Part shown: piece after piece, positions 1-12,000 of the stretch | How the letters are laid out: the number at the start of each line of letters is the position of its first letter | Position numbering within the stretch: position 1 is the stretch's first letter | Origin: Gordionus sp. m RMFG-2023 | Taxonomy: Eukaryota > Nematomorpha > Gordioida > Chordodea > Parachordodidae | Assembly (NCBI RefSeq): GCF_954871325.1 | Contig: NC_088775.1 | Span: forward strand, 36,371,561 to 36,435,560 | Length of the DNA: 64,000 bases | Direction of reading: 5' to 3' | Notes under the pieces: generated by a model | The model's database searches: none | What the model was told of the DNA's origin: nothing | Seen by the model: the letters and a program-made list of their open reading frames with translations, nothing else | Translations under genes and position numbers: made by a program

Positions 1-1060
1 TGATTAATAGGTGACTGAAAGCATTATTCTGAAAATTTTATCAATGTTTAGTGTTCAATTGTAAATTAATTCAATCCATTCGGTGTAGAAAGAAAAAAAA
101 ATCACCCCCCCCCCCACCCCCCACAAACCTCCTATTTTTTATGATCACTCAATATATCTTATTCTATGATAAAAATAATTATTTTAATTAAATTTTTGCA
201 TATAACAAAACTTTACAGAAAATTTCATTATAGATTTTATTTTTTAATGATAATTACAATAAAAAAAATTCCAAAATGTATAAATTTTATACATCTTATT
301 ATATTAAAAATTAATTGTAAGTAACTGTATTATAAAAAAAATATAATTACAATAAAATATAAGTAATTCTTGTTGCACATAACGATATTTAATTGATTAT
401 AATTAATGCAAATGATCATATTATCAAAATATAAATAACACTTATTGCAAATGCAATACGTTTATTAAAAATAGTTAGTATAAAAAATATATAAATATTA
501 TGACTAAGAATTTATTATAATTAAGTTTTGCATATAAAAATCTTATGACTAGGAACATATTATAATCATATTGCAATTTTATGATTTGAATTTATAAATA
601 AATATCTATTTCTCTGAGATTTGGCTAATTAGAATCAAATTTTTATCTAAAATAATCTCCTTATAAATATTTAAAAGGGCTAACCCATTAAACGGTTTTC
701 ATCGGTGCTATTTCTTTAATAGGTTTTTAACCTTTTCATAGTTGAAAAACACCTTTTATTAGTGCAGGTACTAATCGGTAGGTAGCTAAAATAAAAAAAA
801 CAATGTTATCTAAAGTGAAATTACACATGGAAAAGGCCTGCAAAGCATTTTTTGGTCTCAAAAAGTACTCTATGATGTCAAGATTTTTATACCAAAATTC
901 GTTACAAAGTAACTTAGCATACGATCCTGATAAATCATATAGTAAAACTCTGTGATTTTCTTAATATCCTCATCAACAATTTAAACTCAATCGGCAAAAA
1001 AAAATAAAAGCTTGTTGTTTATCTTTACCAAATTAAATGATTTTTCTTTTAATTAAAAAT
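1..1060. repeat. Dispersed repeat R1, copy 1 (cut by window edge)
   Basis: This stretch matches, in inverted orientation and with many small differences, the stretch at about 35415-36690. Shared landmarks are GAATGGATTGAATTAATTTA near the outer end, a block ending in CTTTGCAGGCC and a block around GATCGTAT. The homology runs off the window start, so the true end is not visible. No coding potential is apparent. It holds a C tract at 105-122. A shorter, more diverged copy seems to lie inside MULE-1 near 10855-10985. It is probably a non-autonomous transposon, but the class is unresolved. Confidence 0.6.
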
Positions 1061-1081
1061 TATACCCTAATTTCAAAAAAT

Positions 1082-1160
1082 TCTTGCCCGAGGCCGACCC
1101 GAACCTAAGCACATATTTATTGTTCTAGCCCAACCACCCGAGCCCGACTAAATAAAATTT
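1082..1160. repeat. Fragment of the GCCCG-rich MITE family
   Basis: A short island rich in GCCCGA/CCCGAAC words inside very AT-rich DNA. The same vocabulary defines two delimited elements at 36003-36343 and 51770-52152, and fragments near 28120-28240, 38387-38460 and 42420-42535. No ends are recognisable in this copy. Confidence 0.4.
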
Positions 1161-1474
1161 GAAATTTTTCACCCTGTTTATAAATGTAAGTAGGAATTTC
1201 TTCCATACTTAAGATTTTCCATTTGTATTTTCTTTGGTTTCAAATTCTTAAGTTCTAATCTTTTCAGAAATTATTTTTAAATTTGAATCCACTATAAATA
1301 ATTTTATAAAATAAAAATCTGAGGCTATTTAGTTGAATAGATCTTAGATAAAACAAAAATTATCAAATGAAAATAATTTAAGTGTTATAATAGATCAATA
1401 TTCTAGATTTTATATTGGCTAAATGTAGAATATTGATCTATTATATTTAAGCTGATAGAAATGATGTATGTAAG

Positions 1475-2106
1475 TAGGGATCCAAACCGAACCTGAACCG
1501 AACCGTTAAACAGGTAAACCGATATTTTTTATTGAACTGAACCTAAATTGTTAGAAGATTTTCTAGCCGAATCTAAATCGAACCGCTAAAATACTAGTGA
1601 ACCGGTTCGAACCTCATGATTTTGTGTTTATAAAATAGTGTGAAAGATTTGACTTATATTGCTAAAATTCTAATTTATATTCTAATTGTTTTAAAGTTTA
1701 TTATCTGTCAATTTTGATTGATAGTGTTAGTCAAAATTTATATAGTATTAGTATATAAGCTTATAATGCCTAGAGATAAATGGAATCCAATATATAAATT
1801 ATTTGCATTATATATGACATATCAAAATATAATATTACTGATTGTGACACAACTATGAAGGGGCACAACGAAGCAAATCTTGAGCTTCACTAGAAAGAAA
1901 CAACCCTCTAGAACTCAATAAAATCGAAATTTCACAAAATAAAACATAGTTTGAATGTATGTTTGTATACAAATGTGTTCAAAACGGTTTTTACAGGTTA
2001 GTACAGAACCGATATTTTTATTTTTAACGAGCCGAACCTGAGCCTTTATTTTTATCCGAGTCTGAACCTTAACCGAACAGATATTCGTTTCAGTTTGGAA
2101 TCCCTG
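1475..2106. mobile_element. hAT-like MITE with 8-bp target duplication
   Basis: The element starts TAGGGATCCAAACCGAAC and ends with the inverse of CAGGGATTCCAAACTGAA, giving imperfect terminal inverted repeats. It is flanked by TATGTAAG (1467-1474) and TATGTAAA (2107-2114), an 8-bp target duplication with one mismatch, as expected of hAT elements. The interior repeats the GAACCG/AACCGAACC words and holds no credible gene. Related end fragments lie at about 4590-4665 and 43490-43600. Confidence 0.7.
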
Positions 2107-2114
2107 TATGTAAA

Positions 2115-3289
2115 TAATAGAATTGTAGCTAGTCATACAAATTATAATCACAGGAAATTGTTAATTTGGGAAATGGAAATTACTTAAATGAATAAATGAA
2201 ATGTGTTAGATGAAAAATGGCATATGATTCTGATTGATATTTCGATGAAACAAAATGATTATTGAGAATAATTAGAATATTTAATTTTTGGGTCTCAAGT
2301 CGAAAAAATAAAATCTTCAATGTCCAGATCGGGTTTTGGACAGAGTAGAGCTCTATGCAAATAGGAGTATAGGAGTAAGTCTATACAAATAGGCCGTTAG
2401 TCAATATCCATTTTTTAATTGAATAATTTTATAATTTAATCATTAGGGTGGTTTCAGGGTCATTGGCTGGGGAGGGGGAGAAGGAGGAAGGGGATTGTTC
2501 TATACTTTATCCTTTCCGAATAGAGTCCCAAGCGCAATATCTTGAGCGAGTTGCCAGATCTTTTGTTTCTACTCAAAATAATGTTACTTAACTTTTAGCA
2601 TCTATTAATTTTGCCCCAATCCAATTATATAAAAGATACAGGGGAAAAGCGTACATTGGCTTTTCATTTATGCGACTAGAAAAAAAGTAATATAGACATC
2701 ATAAAAAACCCCATGCAAAGACTCAACTTTTCCGGTGCATGAGCCATATTTCCCCGACAAATATTTTAAGAGAAAAATAATAATTTGTGAAAAAAAGTAT
2801 AAATTTATTATTTTCTTGAAAATTAATCCTCGCAAGTATGAGGAACAAAATGATACATCTCTTATTAAAGATGATTAATTATTTTTTTATTAATTTTTAC
2901 CCTCTCGGGGAACGCCATAATCCCATCTCATCTAATACGCTTTTATCTTTTATCAAAAATGTATCTTATGTATTTTTTTAAAGTATAAAATATGATAATT
3001 CCAATATCATATAAATCTCAGTTAGATTATGAAAGCCGGATCTAAGTTTTAATAAATATAAAGTCTTAACAAAAATAACTCCAATTATTATGCATTTTTG
3101 TATTTTAATTTGATTTTTTTTGTCGAGGTTTGTAAATCCTTATTTTTCTAATCAGTTATTGTAGATTTAAAGATAATAAAATTACATGCAATAAAAAAAT
3201 TATTGTTCTTGTTTTAAGAGATTTCAAATATATTATAAAAAATAAATTGTATTTAAATTATTAATTATATTAGAAATGAGATTTTCTTT
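2115..3289. other. No gene seen
   Basis: AT-rich sequence without a coding pattern on either strand. A purine-rich patch of G and A runs (about 2460-2500) is the only compositional departure. Confidence 0.5.
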
Positions 3290-3965
3290 TTCTCTTTAGC
3301 TTTCACCTTTTCTGGTGGTAAGCTCCTTCAACATCTCTCTCCACTTTATGTTATTCATACAATCTCTTTTATCTAATTTATATTTCTTTATATTGGCTCT
3401 AACTTTATGGCCCCATTGAAGTTTTGGCCTTCCTCTTTTACGTTTGCCCATCACTTCCAAACTCTCAACCTTATTTCCTATGTAGTTCATAGGCCTTCTC
3501 ATTGTGTTCCCATACAACAAAGTCTGTTTACCATTAACTTAGTCTTAATGGGCATTACCTTAAAACTACTTAGTATTCTTGTACTGCGCACTTTATCCTT
3601 TCTTGTTACCCCATCAGCATTCTCTTCTCCATAGTTTGTAGACTTCTCTCGTCTGATTCCTTGGTTGGCCATGTTTCCGAACTATATAGAATAGTTGGTT
3701 GTACTATGGAACTGTAAATTTTTACTAGGATTCTTTTGTCAAATAGCACTCCAGATAAAGATCTCCACTTTAACCACCTTGATTAATTTTACTCTTTATC
3801 TCTTTTCCTATTGTGCCGTTTGTTTATATAGTGAAGCCCAAATATTTGCAGCTTTCAATTGCCGATATCTGCCATTCATTTATATCAATACTCTCTGTTT
3901 CATCTCCTCCTATCACCATATACTCCGTCTTTTCTCTATTTACTTTTAGTTTTATTGCGTGATTA
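3290..3965 (-). pseudogene. Non-LTR retrotransposon (RTE-like) reverse transcriptase, 3' remnant
   Basis: Read on the minus strand in shifting frames, this gives the well-known C-terminal stretch of LINE reverse transcriptases: KTEYMVIGG, then SCKYLGFTI, then KWRSLSGVL, then a segment with ETWP and MEKRML, and finally KRKRGRPKLQW with a WR pair near the end. At least three stops and several frame changes interrupt it. The order of motifs (end of the palm, thumb, C-terminal basic tail) matches RTE-type elements. No endonuclease, 5' part or poly-A tail was found, so this is a dead 5'-truncated copy. Only the last 74 codons (3520-3296) remain open. Confidence 0.8.
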
Positions 3966-4149
3966 TCAAAATAAAATTGAAGACAAAAGAAAAATTACAG
4001 ATCAAAAGTAAGGTTTTTTTAAAAAAATTAAAATATGTTATCCATTATAAAATATACATGTTGGATAATTTATTAAATATATCTAAATTTCTAAAAAATA
4101 TATATACATATATTATTTCGAAAAAATTCTAATTTTCTAAATCCATATG

Positions 4150-4310
4150 TATCATATCATTATCGCACCGTGACTGCATTCTCGCGAATGCCTACTATCG
4201 TAATAAGTTATTTCCGAAAAATTATTATAGCGAGTGCATTACGGTCAAAACATTTCCGCAAATACATTAACGGGAATACATTATCCATAAATAATCCCAC
4301 AAATTCAGGT
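4150..4310. repeat. Degenerate fragment of the MULE-1 14-bp array
   Basis: The segment carries TTATTATAGCGAGTGCAT followed by words such as TTCCGCAAATACATTAAC, nearly matching the inner edge of the MULE-1 left terminal array (about 8940-9000, TTATTATAGCGAGCGCATG). The GCGAA core is mutated in most units. It is probably the last trace of an older copy. Confidence 0.55.
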
Positions 4311-4589
4311 TTGCATTCTAAATTAGGGATAGGCTATAAAAGCCTGATATGTGTTAGTTAGTATTTTATAAGTTAGAGGCATTATTGGAAATCATATAAT
4401 AAATACGAATCAAACGTATAACCAAACATTAATCTATAAAATTAAATTAGAATCAAAGCTCCATCCCTATTAGTTTTTTTGTGCCAGATCATTTTAGGTG
4501 AAAGTAAATTTTTTTTGTTGACTCGCCATACTATTTACTTAAAAATTTAACACTATTATGAATTAAAATATAGAATGTATGTATAGAAT

Positions 4590-4665
4590 TCGAACCAACC
4601 TTTATTTCTTATATCTGAACCCGACATGGAACCGGCTTTCGTTTCGATTTGGATCCCTAGTTTAA
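4590..4665. repeat. Terminal fragment of the GGATCCAAACCGAA MITE family
   Basis: It ends with TTTCGATTTGGATCCCTAG, the inverse of the start of the element at 1475-2106, preceded by GAACC words. Only one end is recognisable. Confidence 0.4.
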
Positions 4666-5637
4666 ATTAATCATATTTTCAATATAAATATAAAAAAATA
4701 TTATTATTACTTATTATATATTATAAGAGAAATTAATCAATTAAATATTAACTCAATCAGATTTTTTTTAATATATGATTATGATATCTACAACATCCAG
4801 CCAGTCATTGCTTTCCTATCTATTATTATCAAATGTCTATATAGATATAGATTACTTAACGCATCTTGGTTACGATTTTTTTGTGAATATAGCTTAAAGT
4901 TTAAGGATTCCTTCTGTCAATTAATAATATTAATAATTTGAATGCTTTAATTCATTGCTAAACAAAAAATAAAATGAACGAGATTTTCCTTGCTCAAAGA
5001 TACTAAGAACATTTTTAGAGATTATTTTAGATTAATCATTCTAATAAATGAAATGGATAGCAGGGACTTCTACATTCTCATTCAATGACAATATTATCCT
5101 CCTCTAAAATTTTGCCACCAACTTTCCCTTTAACTTAACCCCCTCCCCCTATACCAATCAAAATTGGCAAAAAAATCAAAACTATCCCCCTACAATTATA
5201 TTCAAATGATATAGCGTCTTCATAACTACATATCTACCACCAATTTAAATAGCGCTCTAGCATCATAATCCTCCCTCATAGTAGAAGTCTTTTAGATATG
5301 GTGCAGATATATAGGCGCATACGCAGGAATTCGCTTTGGGAGGGATAATTGAAAAAAAAATTAAATTATTCCAGTAGTCATTTAAGAATATCTTAATTTT
5401 CAGAAATTTATTAAGACACATGACTATAAATATGAACAATTTCTAATACACAAATTCAAATATAAATTAATGATAAAATAAATGTATATAATCGGCCTAT
5501 GAATATAAAATAAATGTTTCAAAAAAGAACTTTTTAAAAAATATATAAATTTTTTAAACATTTATTGATATATAAAAATAAATTAAATGATATTTGTATA
5601 ATGTTGTGTATTTTACTACACATACCTAGTGTTGTTA

Positions 5638-5851
5638 AACGGCTAAATTTGAGCTGATTTTTAAAAACAGCTGACTCAAATATTTTAGCTAGAAAAATAT
5701 TTCACAAGCCGAAATATTGATTATTCTCATAGATGGTGCAAAGGTTTGGACGTCTATTAGCGAAATCTCGAGGCCTAGACAATATTTTTCTGGCTAAAAT
5801 ATTAAGTTAACCGTTTTTAAATCGGCTCAAATCGAGACATTTAACAACACT
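5638..5851. mobile_element. AGTGTTG MITE, copy 1
   Basis: About 214 bp, starting AGTGTTGTTAAACGGCTAAA and ending with the inverse motif ATTTAACAACACT. Inner subterminal blocks (TTTTTAAAAACAGC and AAATATT) match the copies at 27716-27912 and 57322-57536. No clear target duplication remains at this copy. There is no coding sequence, so it must be mobilised in trans. The 9- to 10-bp duplications of the other copies point to a MULE-type transposase. Confidence 0.75.
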
Positions 5852-7928
5852 ACTTCTCAGAAATGTTTTTATAAAAAAAATATTCTTTCATTTGTAGAAG
5901 TGTTCAAAATATATAATAATTTTAATTTGTTAGGAAAATAGTCTAAAATGTGCTTGAAATTGTGCGAAGCAAGCATTTATTGGAACATTATCAACTATAA
6001 TCTTTTATACCATAATTTGTATTCAGCTAAAATTGCATCATGGGATACGTTAACATCCTCACAATAAAAATCTGCCAAATATTTATTTTTTCTCTATCAA
6101 GATTTGAAATAGATTTGGAAGGATTTTACGGTAATAATATTTGCAGATTTGTGAATGCTGCTTGATTAATCAAGAATCTTTGATTCATTTGAGTTATAAA
6201 AGAATCCAAGAGGATATAAAGATATTTATTTTATATTATTCTTCGGCTGATATTAATATTAGAGTGATGGGTTTGTACGCTTATGAAAAATATGTATAAA
6301 ATCGTCGCTTATTCGTAGTTTACTTATATATATTAATGCATCTCCTTTTCCCATATTTCTAAAAATTTTAAAAAGTCAAAAATTTCTGCAAACCGAAGGA
6401 TATCCGATTCTGATGTATTGTTCGTTAGATTAAAAAAAATCATTGTTTTTGGATAAACACAACACATATCTAGAAAAATATATGGTTTGGTCAATTTACT
6501 GCATTTTTTTTATCTGGTCTAATATAGTCTATTACAAATTTTCCTTTTATTCATAAACAGGTCGTCAGGTCTACAACATTGACTAGTAGACTACCTCAAT
6601 TTTTTTAAAGTTGAAATCTACTACACTCACTTAACTACCTCAGTTCTGCCAGATTTTTTAAATTTGCAAAATCTGCCACACAATATCCCTTCCAAAATTG
6701 AAATTATAAAAAATTTATATTTTTATTATTTTTTGAATTAATATAAAAAAATATATAATTTGCCGGCCATTAATTAATTACAAGCAAATTATGTTAAAGA
6801 TATTATTTTTTGAAGAACTTAGAAATATTTTATTTGTTTGGGGGAAACTGGGAGAAAGTGATTGACGGAGTAAACTGTTAACACGAGTAGCCTTTTAACT
6901 CTTGAGCATAAAGATCTTAAATTTGGTACTAAGATGTATTTTGTATATAATTTCTTACCTATAATTATCTTTTGGAAAATGTTCTTGTTTATATATTTTT
7001 CTAAAAAAACAGTTTATAGCCCATAAATTATAAACCTAGTATTTTTTCCTTTTAGCAAAATATATTTTTCCCAGTAAGTTTTAAATTTCCCTCATCTATT
7101 TCTTAACTATAGAATAAAAGTTATTAGAAGGTTTTGGCTTAACTAGAAGTCATGCAATAACATAATAAATATTATCTTTGTGTGAAACGATTATGGGTAA
7201 AACGGTCAAAAAGCTACTGATAGTTGTAAAAAATTAATATTGAAATATTGATGTCTATACCATATAAAAAATATTAATGAGCAAAATGTAACAAATAAAA
7301 GTTTGTGTGTTACTATGTGCAATAAAAAATTAAATTGGCCCAAAAGTGAAGAATAATTAAAATACGATGTGCCAAAAATGGGCATATATTATAAATGTGC
7401 TAATTTTTAATTTCTTTCCATGCCCTTATTATAGATTAGTATATAATTAAAAGTAATAAATAAATGTCTATTTCTAATGTCTTATTCAATAAAAAAAAAG
7501 GTTGTGCTTAAATTAATTATAATCACTTTATCCTGGTACTTAGCATTGTACCCAAGGTGCAGGCAAAATGACGATTAAGATGTTGAAAATGTCACATTTC
7601 AAATGATTAATTTTCGCTCCTTAAATATTATAGTAAGATAGCTACACTTTCTTATAAGTAAAGGAGGTTAGGCATTGATTTTAAATTCGTTCTATTTGCA
7701 TTTGTTTAAAAATTTTATTTTACCCAAGTCTCCCTAAAACAATTCAGTATAAAAAAATTGATATAATTAGATTTCGTGGCTTAAGGTATTTATTTATCTT
7801 TAAACCCTGCCAAAGGCCGGAAAAGAGGAATTTTGGGGCTTCGCCCTCAACTTGATTATTGCAAAAATTTGCCACAAATCTAATAATTTTGACTGGGCAG
7901 CCCTGTCTTAAAGTGAAAATTCTTGGCT
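5852..7928. other. No gene seen
   Basis: AT-rich DNA with no recognisable protein, RNA gene or delimited element. The phrase TTTTGACTGGGCAGCCCTG near 7890 recurs in altered form near 12150 (TTTTGACCTGGCAACCCTG), so a further dispersed repeat family is present but its limits are not visible. Confidence 0.45.
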
Positions 7929-7938
7929 ACTGGTGAAC
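7929..7938. repeat. MULE-1 left target site duplication
   Basis: ACTGGTGAAC immediately outside the left end of MULE-1. The identical 10 bp lies immediately outside the right end (17340-17349). A 10-bp direct duplication fits Mutator-like transposition (usually 8-11 bp). Confidence 0.85.
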
Positions 7939-9005
7939 GTATCAGGTCAATTCAGCGAAACTTTTATCGCGAAACACTTTTTCGCGAAACTTTTATCGCG
8001 AATGTCGTTTATCGCGAAGGAATTTTATAGCGAAGGTAATATAGCGAAACCAATTCCGCGAATTTTTTCCGCGAAACATTTATAGCGAAGACAATATCGC
8101 GAACTTATTATCGCGAATTTATTTCCGCGAAACCTTAACCGCGAATACTTTATAGCGAATACATTTTAGCTAAACTTTGATCGCGAACTCGTTATAGCGA
8201 ATTTATTTCCGCGAAGCCTTAACCGCGAATACTTTATAGCGAATACATTTTAGCGAAACTTTTATCGCGAACTCTTTATAGCGAATTTATTTTCGCGAAA
8301 CTTTAACAGCGAATTATAGCGAATACATTTTGGCGAAACTTTGATCGCCAACTCATTATCGCGAATTTATTTCCGCGAAACCAAAACCGCGAATACTTTA
8401 GAGCTAATACATTTTAGTGAAACTTTGATCGCGAACTCGTTTTAGCGAAACTTTAATCGCGAATGTCGTTTATCGCGAAGGAATTTTATAGCGAAGGTAA
8501 TATAGCGAAACCAATTCCGCGAATTTTTTTCCGCGAAACATTTATAGCGAAGACAATATCGCGAACTTATTATCGCGAATTTATTTCCGCGAAACTTTAA
8601 CCGCGAATACTTTATAGCGAATACATTTTAGCGAAACTTTGATCGCGAACTCGTTATAGCGAATTTATTTCCGCGAAACCTTAACCGCGAATACTTTATA
8701 GCGAATACATTTTAGCAAAACTTTTATCGCGAACTCTTTATAGCGAATTTATTTTCGCGAAACTTTAACAGCGAATACTTTATAGCGAATACATTTTGGC
8801 GAAACTTTGATCGCCAACTCATTATCGCGAATTTATTTCCGCGAAACCAAAACCGCGAATACTTTAGAGCGAATACATTTTAGCGAAACTTTGATCGCGA
8901 ACTCGTTTTAGCGAAACTTTAATCGCGAACCATTTATAGCGAATTTTCTACCGCGAATGTATTTGCGCGAAATTATTATAGCGAGCGCATGACCGCGAAA
9001 ATTGG
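7939..9005 (+). repeat. MULE-1 left terminal inverted repeat: 14-bp GCGAA array
   Basis: After the outer GTCAATTCAGCG terminus the sequence becomes a tandem array in which GCGAA recurs every 14 bp (5-bp core plus a 9-bp linker), about 75 times. The linkers are AT-rich and mostly end in ATC, ATA, TCC, ACC or TTA, so each unit reads like TTTATAGCGAA, TTTCCGCGAA or TTAACCGCGAA. The opening 60 bp match the right end closely. Fixed spacing with a conserved core suggests repeated protein-binding sites. That is inference; MULE transposases are known to bind near their ends. Confidence 0.88.
8000..8927. repeat. 461-bp higher-order duplication inside the left array
   Basis: The block starting GAATGTCGTTTATCGCG at 8000 recurs at 8461 with the same order of variant 14-bp units, so two units of about 461 bp lie head to tail. 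Differences are few (for example TAGCTAAAC against TAGCGAAAC), indicating a recent unequal exchange. This accounts for much of the length difference between the two ends. Confidence 0.85.
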
Positions 9006-12000
9006 GAATTCATTTTAAGTGAAATTGATATATTCAATATCAATTTACCAACCGAAGTTTCTTAAATCATAAACGCGAATGTTTTAAATATATTATTACG
9101 TATTGTTTATTTAATAAGCATATAACCTCTATCTGATGTGATAGAAAATATATTAGTCTTCCTGGTCTCACTCACTCATGGTTGTAAGTATGGAGCGGAC
9201 ATTTTGGGTTAAGTTTTTAGCAGAATAAGTTAACCCTCCCCCCCCCCCAACATAAAATTTAAAAGTGTGCTTTATGTCATTTAAAGTAATACTTAATTTC
9301 TAATCTAGATAAAAAAAATATACTGAAAGCTAAGAATTTTTTATTGATTTTCTTAGATTATTTTAATTATAGAAAATTTTACTGATAATTAATGCCTCCT
9401 AATTACAATTTTGAGATAATGCACATCGATATAACTTTGATATAATAGTAACTAATTCATTTGAATATTATGACCTTTCCTTTTTCTTCTATTCGCATTT
9501 TAATAAATAGAAATAACTGCAAAGTTATGATTAATCAAAAAAAAAATTCAAAATATTCTAGATTACATAAATTTGTAATATTTATGAAGAATAAATTATG
9601 GAAATAAATCACTAGATCTTCAATTATTTTAGTTTTTTATTTTTGCTGATTTCACAAGCCAAACTAAACAATATAAAAAAAAAATTAAAAAACTTAAAAT
9701 AGTTTTCATCATTTTTTAAAATAATACCAGTTCAATTTAAATCATAGCGTATTTGTGAAAACATCGCTAAACGCTTCTACTCAATTTGTAAGCACTTTAA
9801 CTCATTTTTCCTAATAAAATGGAATTAAAAAAATCAGGATTTTTTGAAAATAAATAGAAAATGTTCCAAATCAAGAGAATAAAGATATTCCAATATCGGG
9901 AAATCAGGGCAAAATGGGTTAAGTGTTTATTTATTTACTTTTACATATTTTACCACGACAAGGGTGGGGGGAGGGGGGGGGGGGGGGTTGTTAAAAACAT
10001 TTTCTAAATTTTGAGAGGAGTATATAAATGAAGGATAATAAAAAATAATTATAAAAAGTGGCTATATTTTAATTATATTAAATAATTTTCTCATTTTGTA
10101 AATTGCAAAAATTTTTAGGTCCGGCCATACCTCCCATATTCTAAGAGTGAGGTGGGATTTTTAATGACTAAAGGATAAAAAGCGGGAAAGCGCCACAACT
10201 GCAATCCCTTTATATATAAATATTGGTGAATAATTTTTTTCAAATTATAATTTACAAATTTAAATTTGAATTTGAATATAAAGTCAAAATATATAAAAAT
10301 TAGATCCAAATCTACATATTTATCGGAAGGAATTTATTTTATTTAAAAGTTTATCATATATGAAATAAATTTTAACTCTTCGCAATTCATGTCAAAATTC
10401 TGCTTTACCATTAATTCGGCCTCTAATAAATCAAATGAGACCGAAGAAAAAATTTTTCGCCTAATCTTATTCATTAAATTCATTTCTGAGCCAGCATTTG
10501 AATGTAGAATTAAAAATAAATTTTTAGATATTTTTTAGGCTTATATTTACATTATTATTTAATTCTTTCTAAATATTCTAACTTGATCGTATCATTCAAA
10601 ATCAAAGGTTTAAGCTATTTATATCTATAATTACCATAATAGTTTGATAATTCTGAGTAACTTCTTTATATGCTTCAACTTGTGTATCACAGAGGAATAG
10701 ACAAGATTTATATATTTTAATATCAGCGCCGTTAAATTTGGCGGCTGAATAGTTCTACGAACTAATTGTAAATTATATCATTATTTCTTGCTTTATTTGT
10801 ACCAATTGAGTATTTAAACGAGTATAGTAGCTCGTAAAAGGAAAAAACTATTAGTAACAAAATTTTGGCAAATCTATGATTTAAGCGACGGAAATAATTT
10901 ATTCAGAAAATTTTATCGATGTTCCGTATTAATTAAAATTTAATTCGTTTAATAGACAGTATAAAGAAAAAGTTTATTAGCAAAATAAGAAAAATTGCCT
11001 AATTTGGCATTATTGATAGAATGGGAAATAGCTGGTTTGCGCTAATATTTATTAATTCTTCAGTCATTTTTTTCACACACAAAAAGGTAATCGTACTATA
11101 AGAGAAATAAAATCTATATTTCCCATTAAAGCGTAAAACCAACCAAATTTCTGGAAGCATTTAATCTGGAACTTAAATCAATAATTGAAATTTATTACAT
11201 TGATTCTTCAATTCATTTGGTAGATAGTTTTTCGACAAAATAAGATAAAATTGCCACGATTGGCAACATGCGAAAAAAACAAATATTTTTGGGTGAGCTC
11301 ATACCATAGAAATGCCAGATTAGTACTTACTATTCTATCAATCAGTTTTTCTAGTCAATAAACAAAAACTAGTTTTAATAAGAGAAATAGACAATAGCAA
11401 CCTTTAAGTATGAACAGGGTTGATAGTTTTATTGAAATGACCTTAATTTTGTTGAAATAGCGGAAGATCAAAAGAAATCCCTTATTATATGCATCTGTTA
11501 GAATTGCATATGTATGCCCATCTTTCAAATCGGCAAAAATTGACCTCCTGGATTTAGGTCTTTAAACATTAATGATAGCCTTGCTCATTTGTTCTGCAAG
11601 TATAATTTTCATTTATATTAGAGTCGTTAAATATTATGGAAAAAAAGATTCTACCAACATTGTGATGATAAGTATCTCTGTGAATGTTGTACTACAAGAT
11701 AATTACAATTGCCGCAACTGTAGTTGCATCTGTATTATATCTTATTTTGGAGTACCTTATTATGTATTTAAACGTGAAACTTGATAATTAAGCGCCTATC
11801 CCTATAATGTTATACACACACACGGTAGATTTCCAATTGCGGTCGTTTTGAGGGACATTCGCTTAAAATATATTTTTAATTGTAAAATTAAAATCGTTTT
11901 TTATATTTAAAAAAGATCGTTGGTTTTTTTATAAATTAATATAATTTAATAAATCAAGATTTTATTGTATTTTGAAAAATAGTTACCGACTTTGTATTTA

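Noticed and set aside
7939-9005. CRISPR-like or simple satellite interpretation of the GCGAA array
   Set aside because: Units are 14 bp without unique spacers, the DNA is eukaryotic, and the array is paired with an inverted copy at the other end of a delimited transposon.
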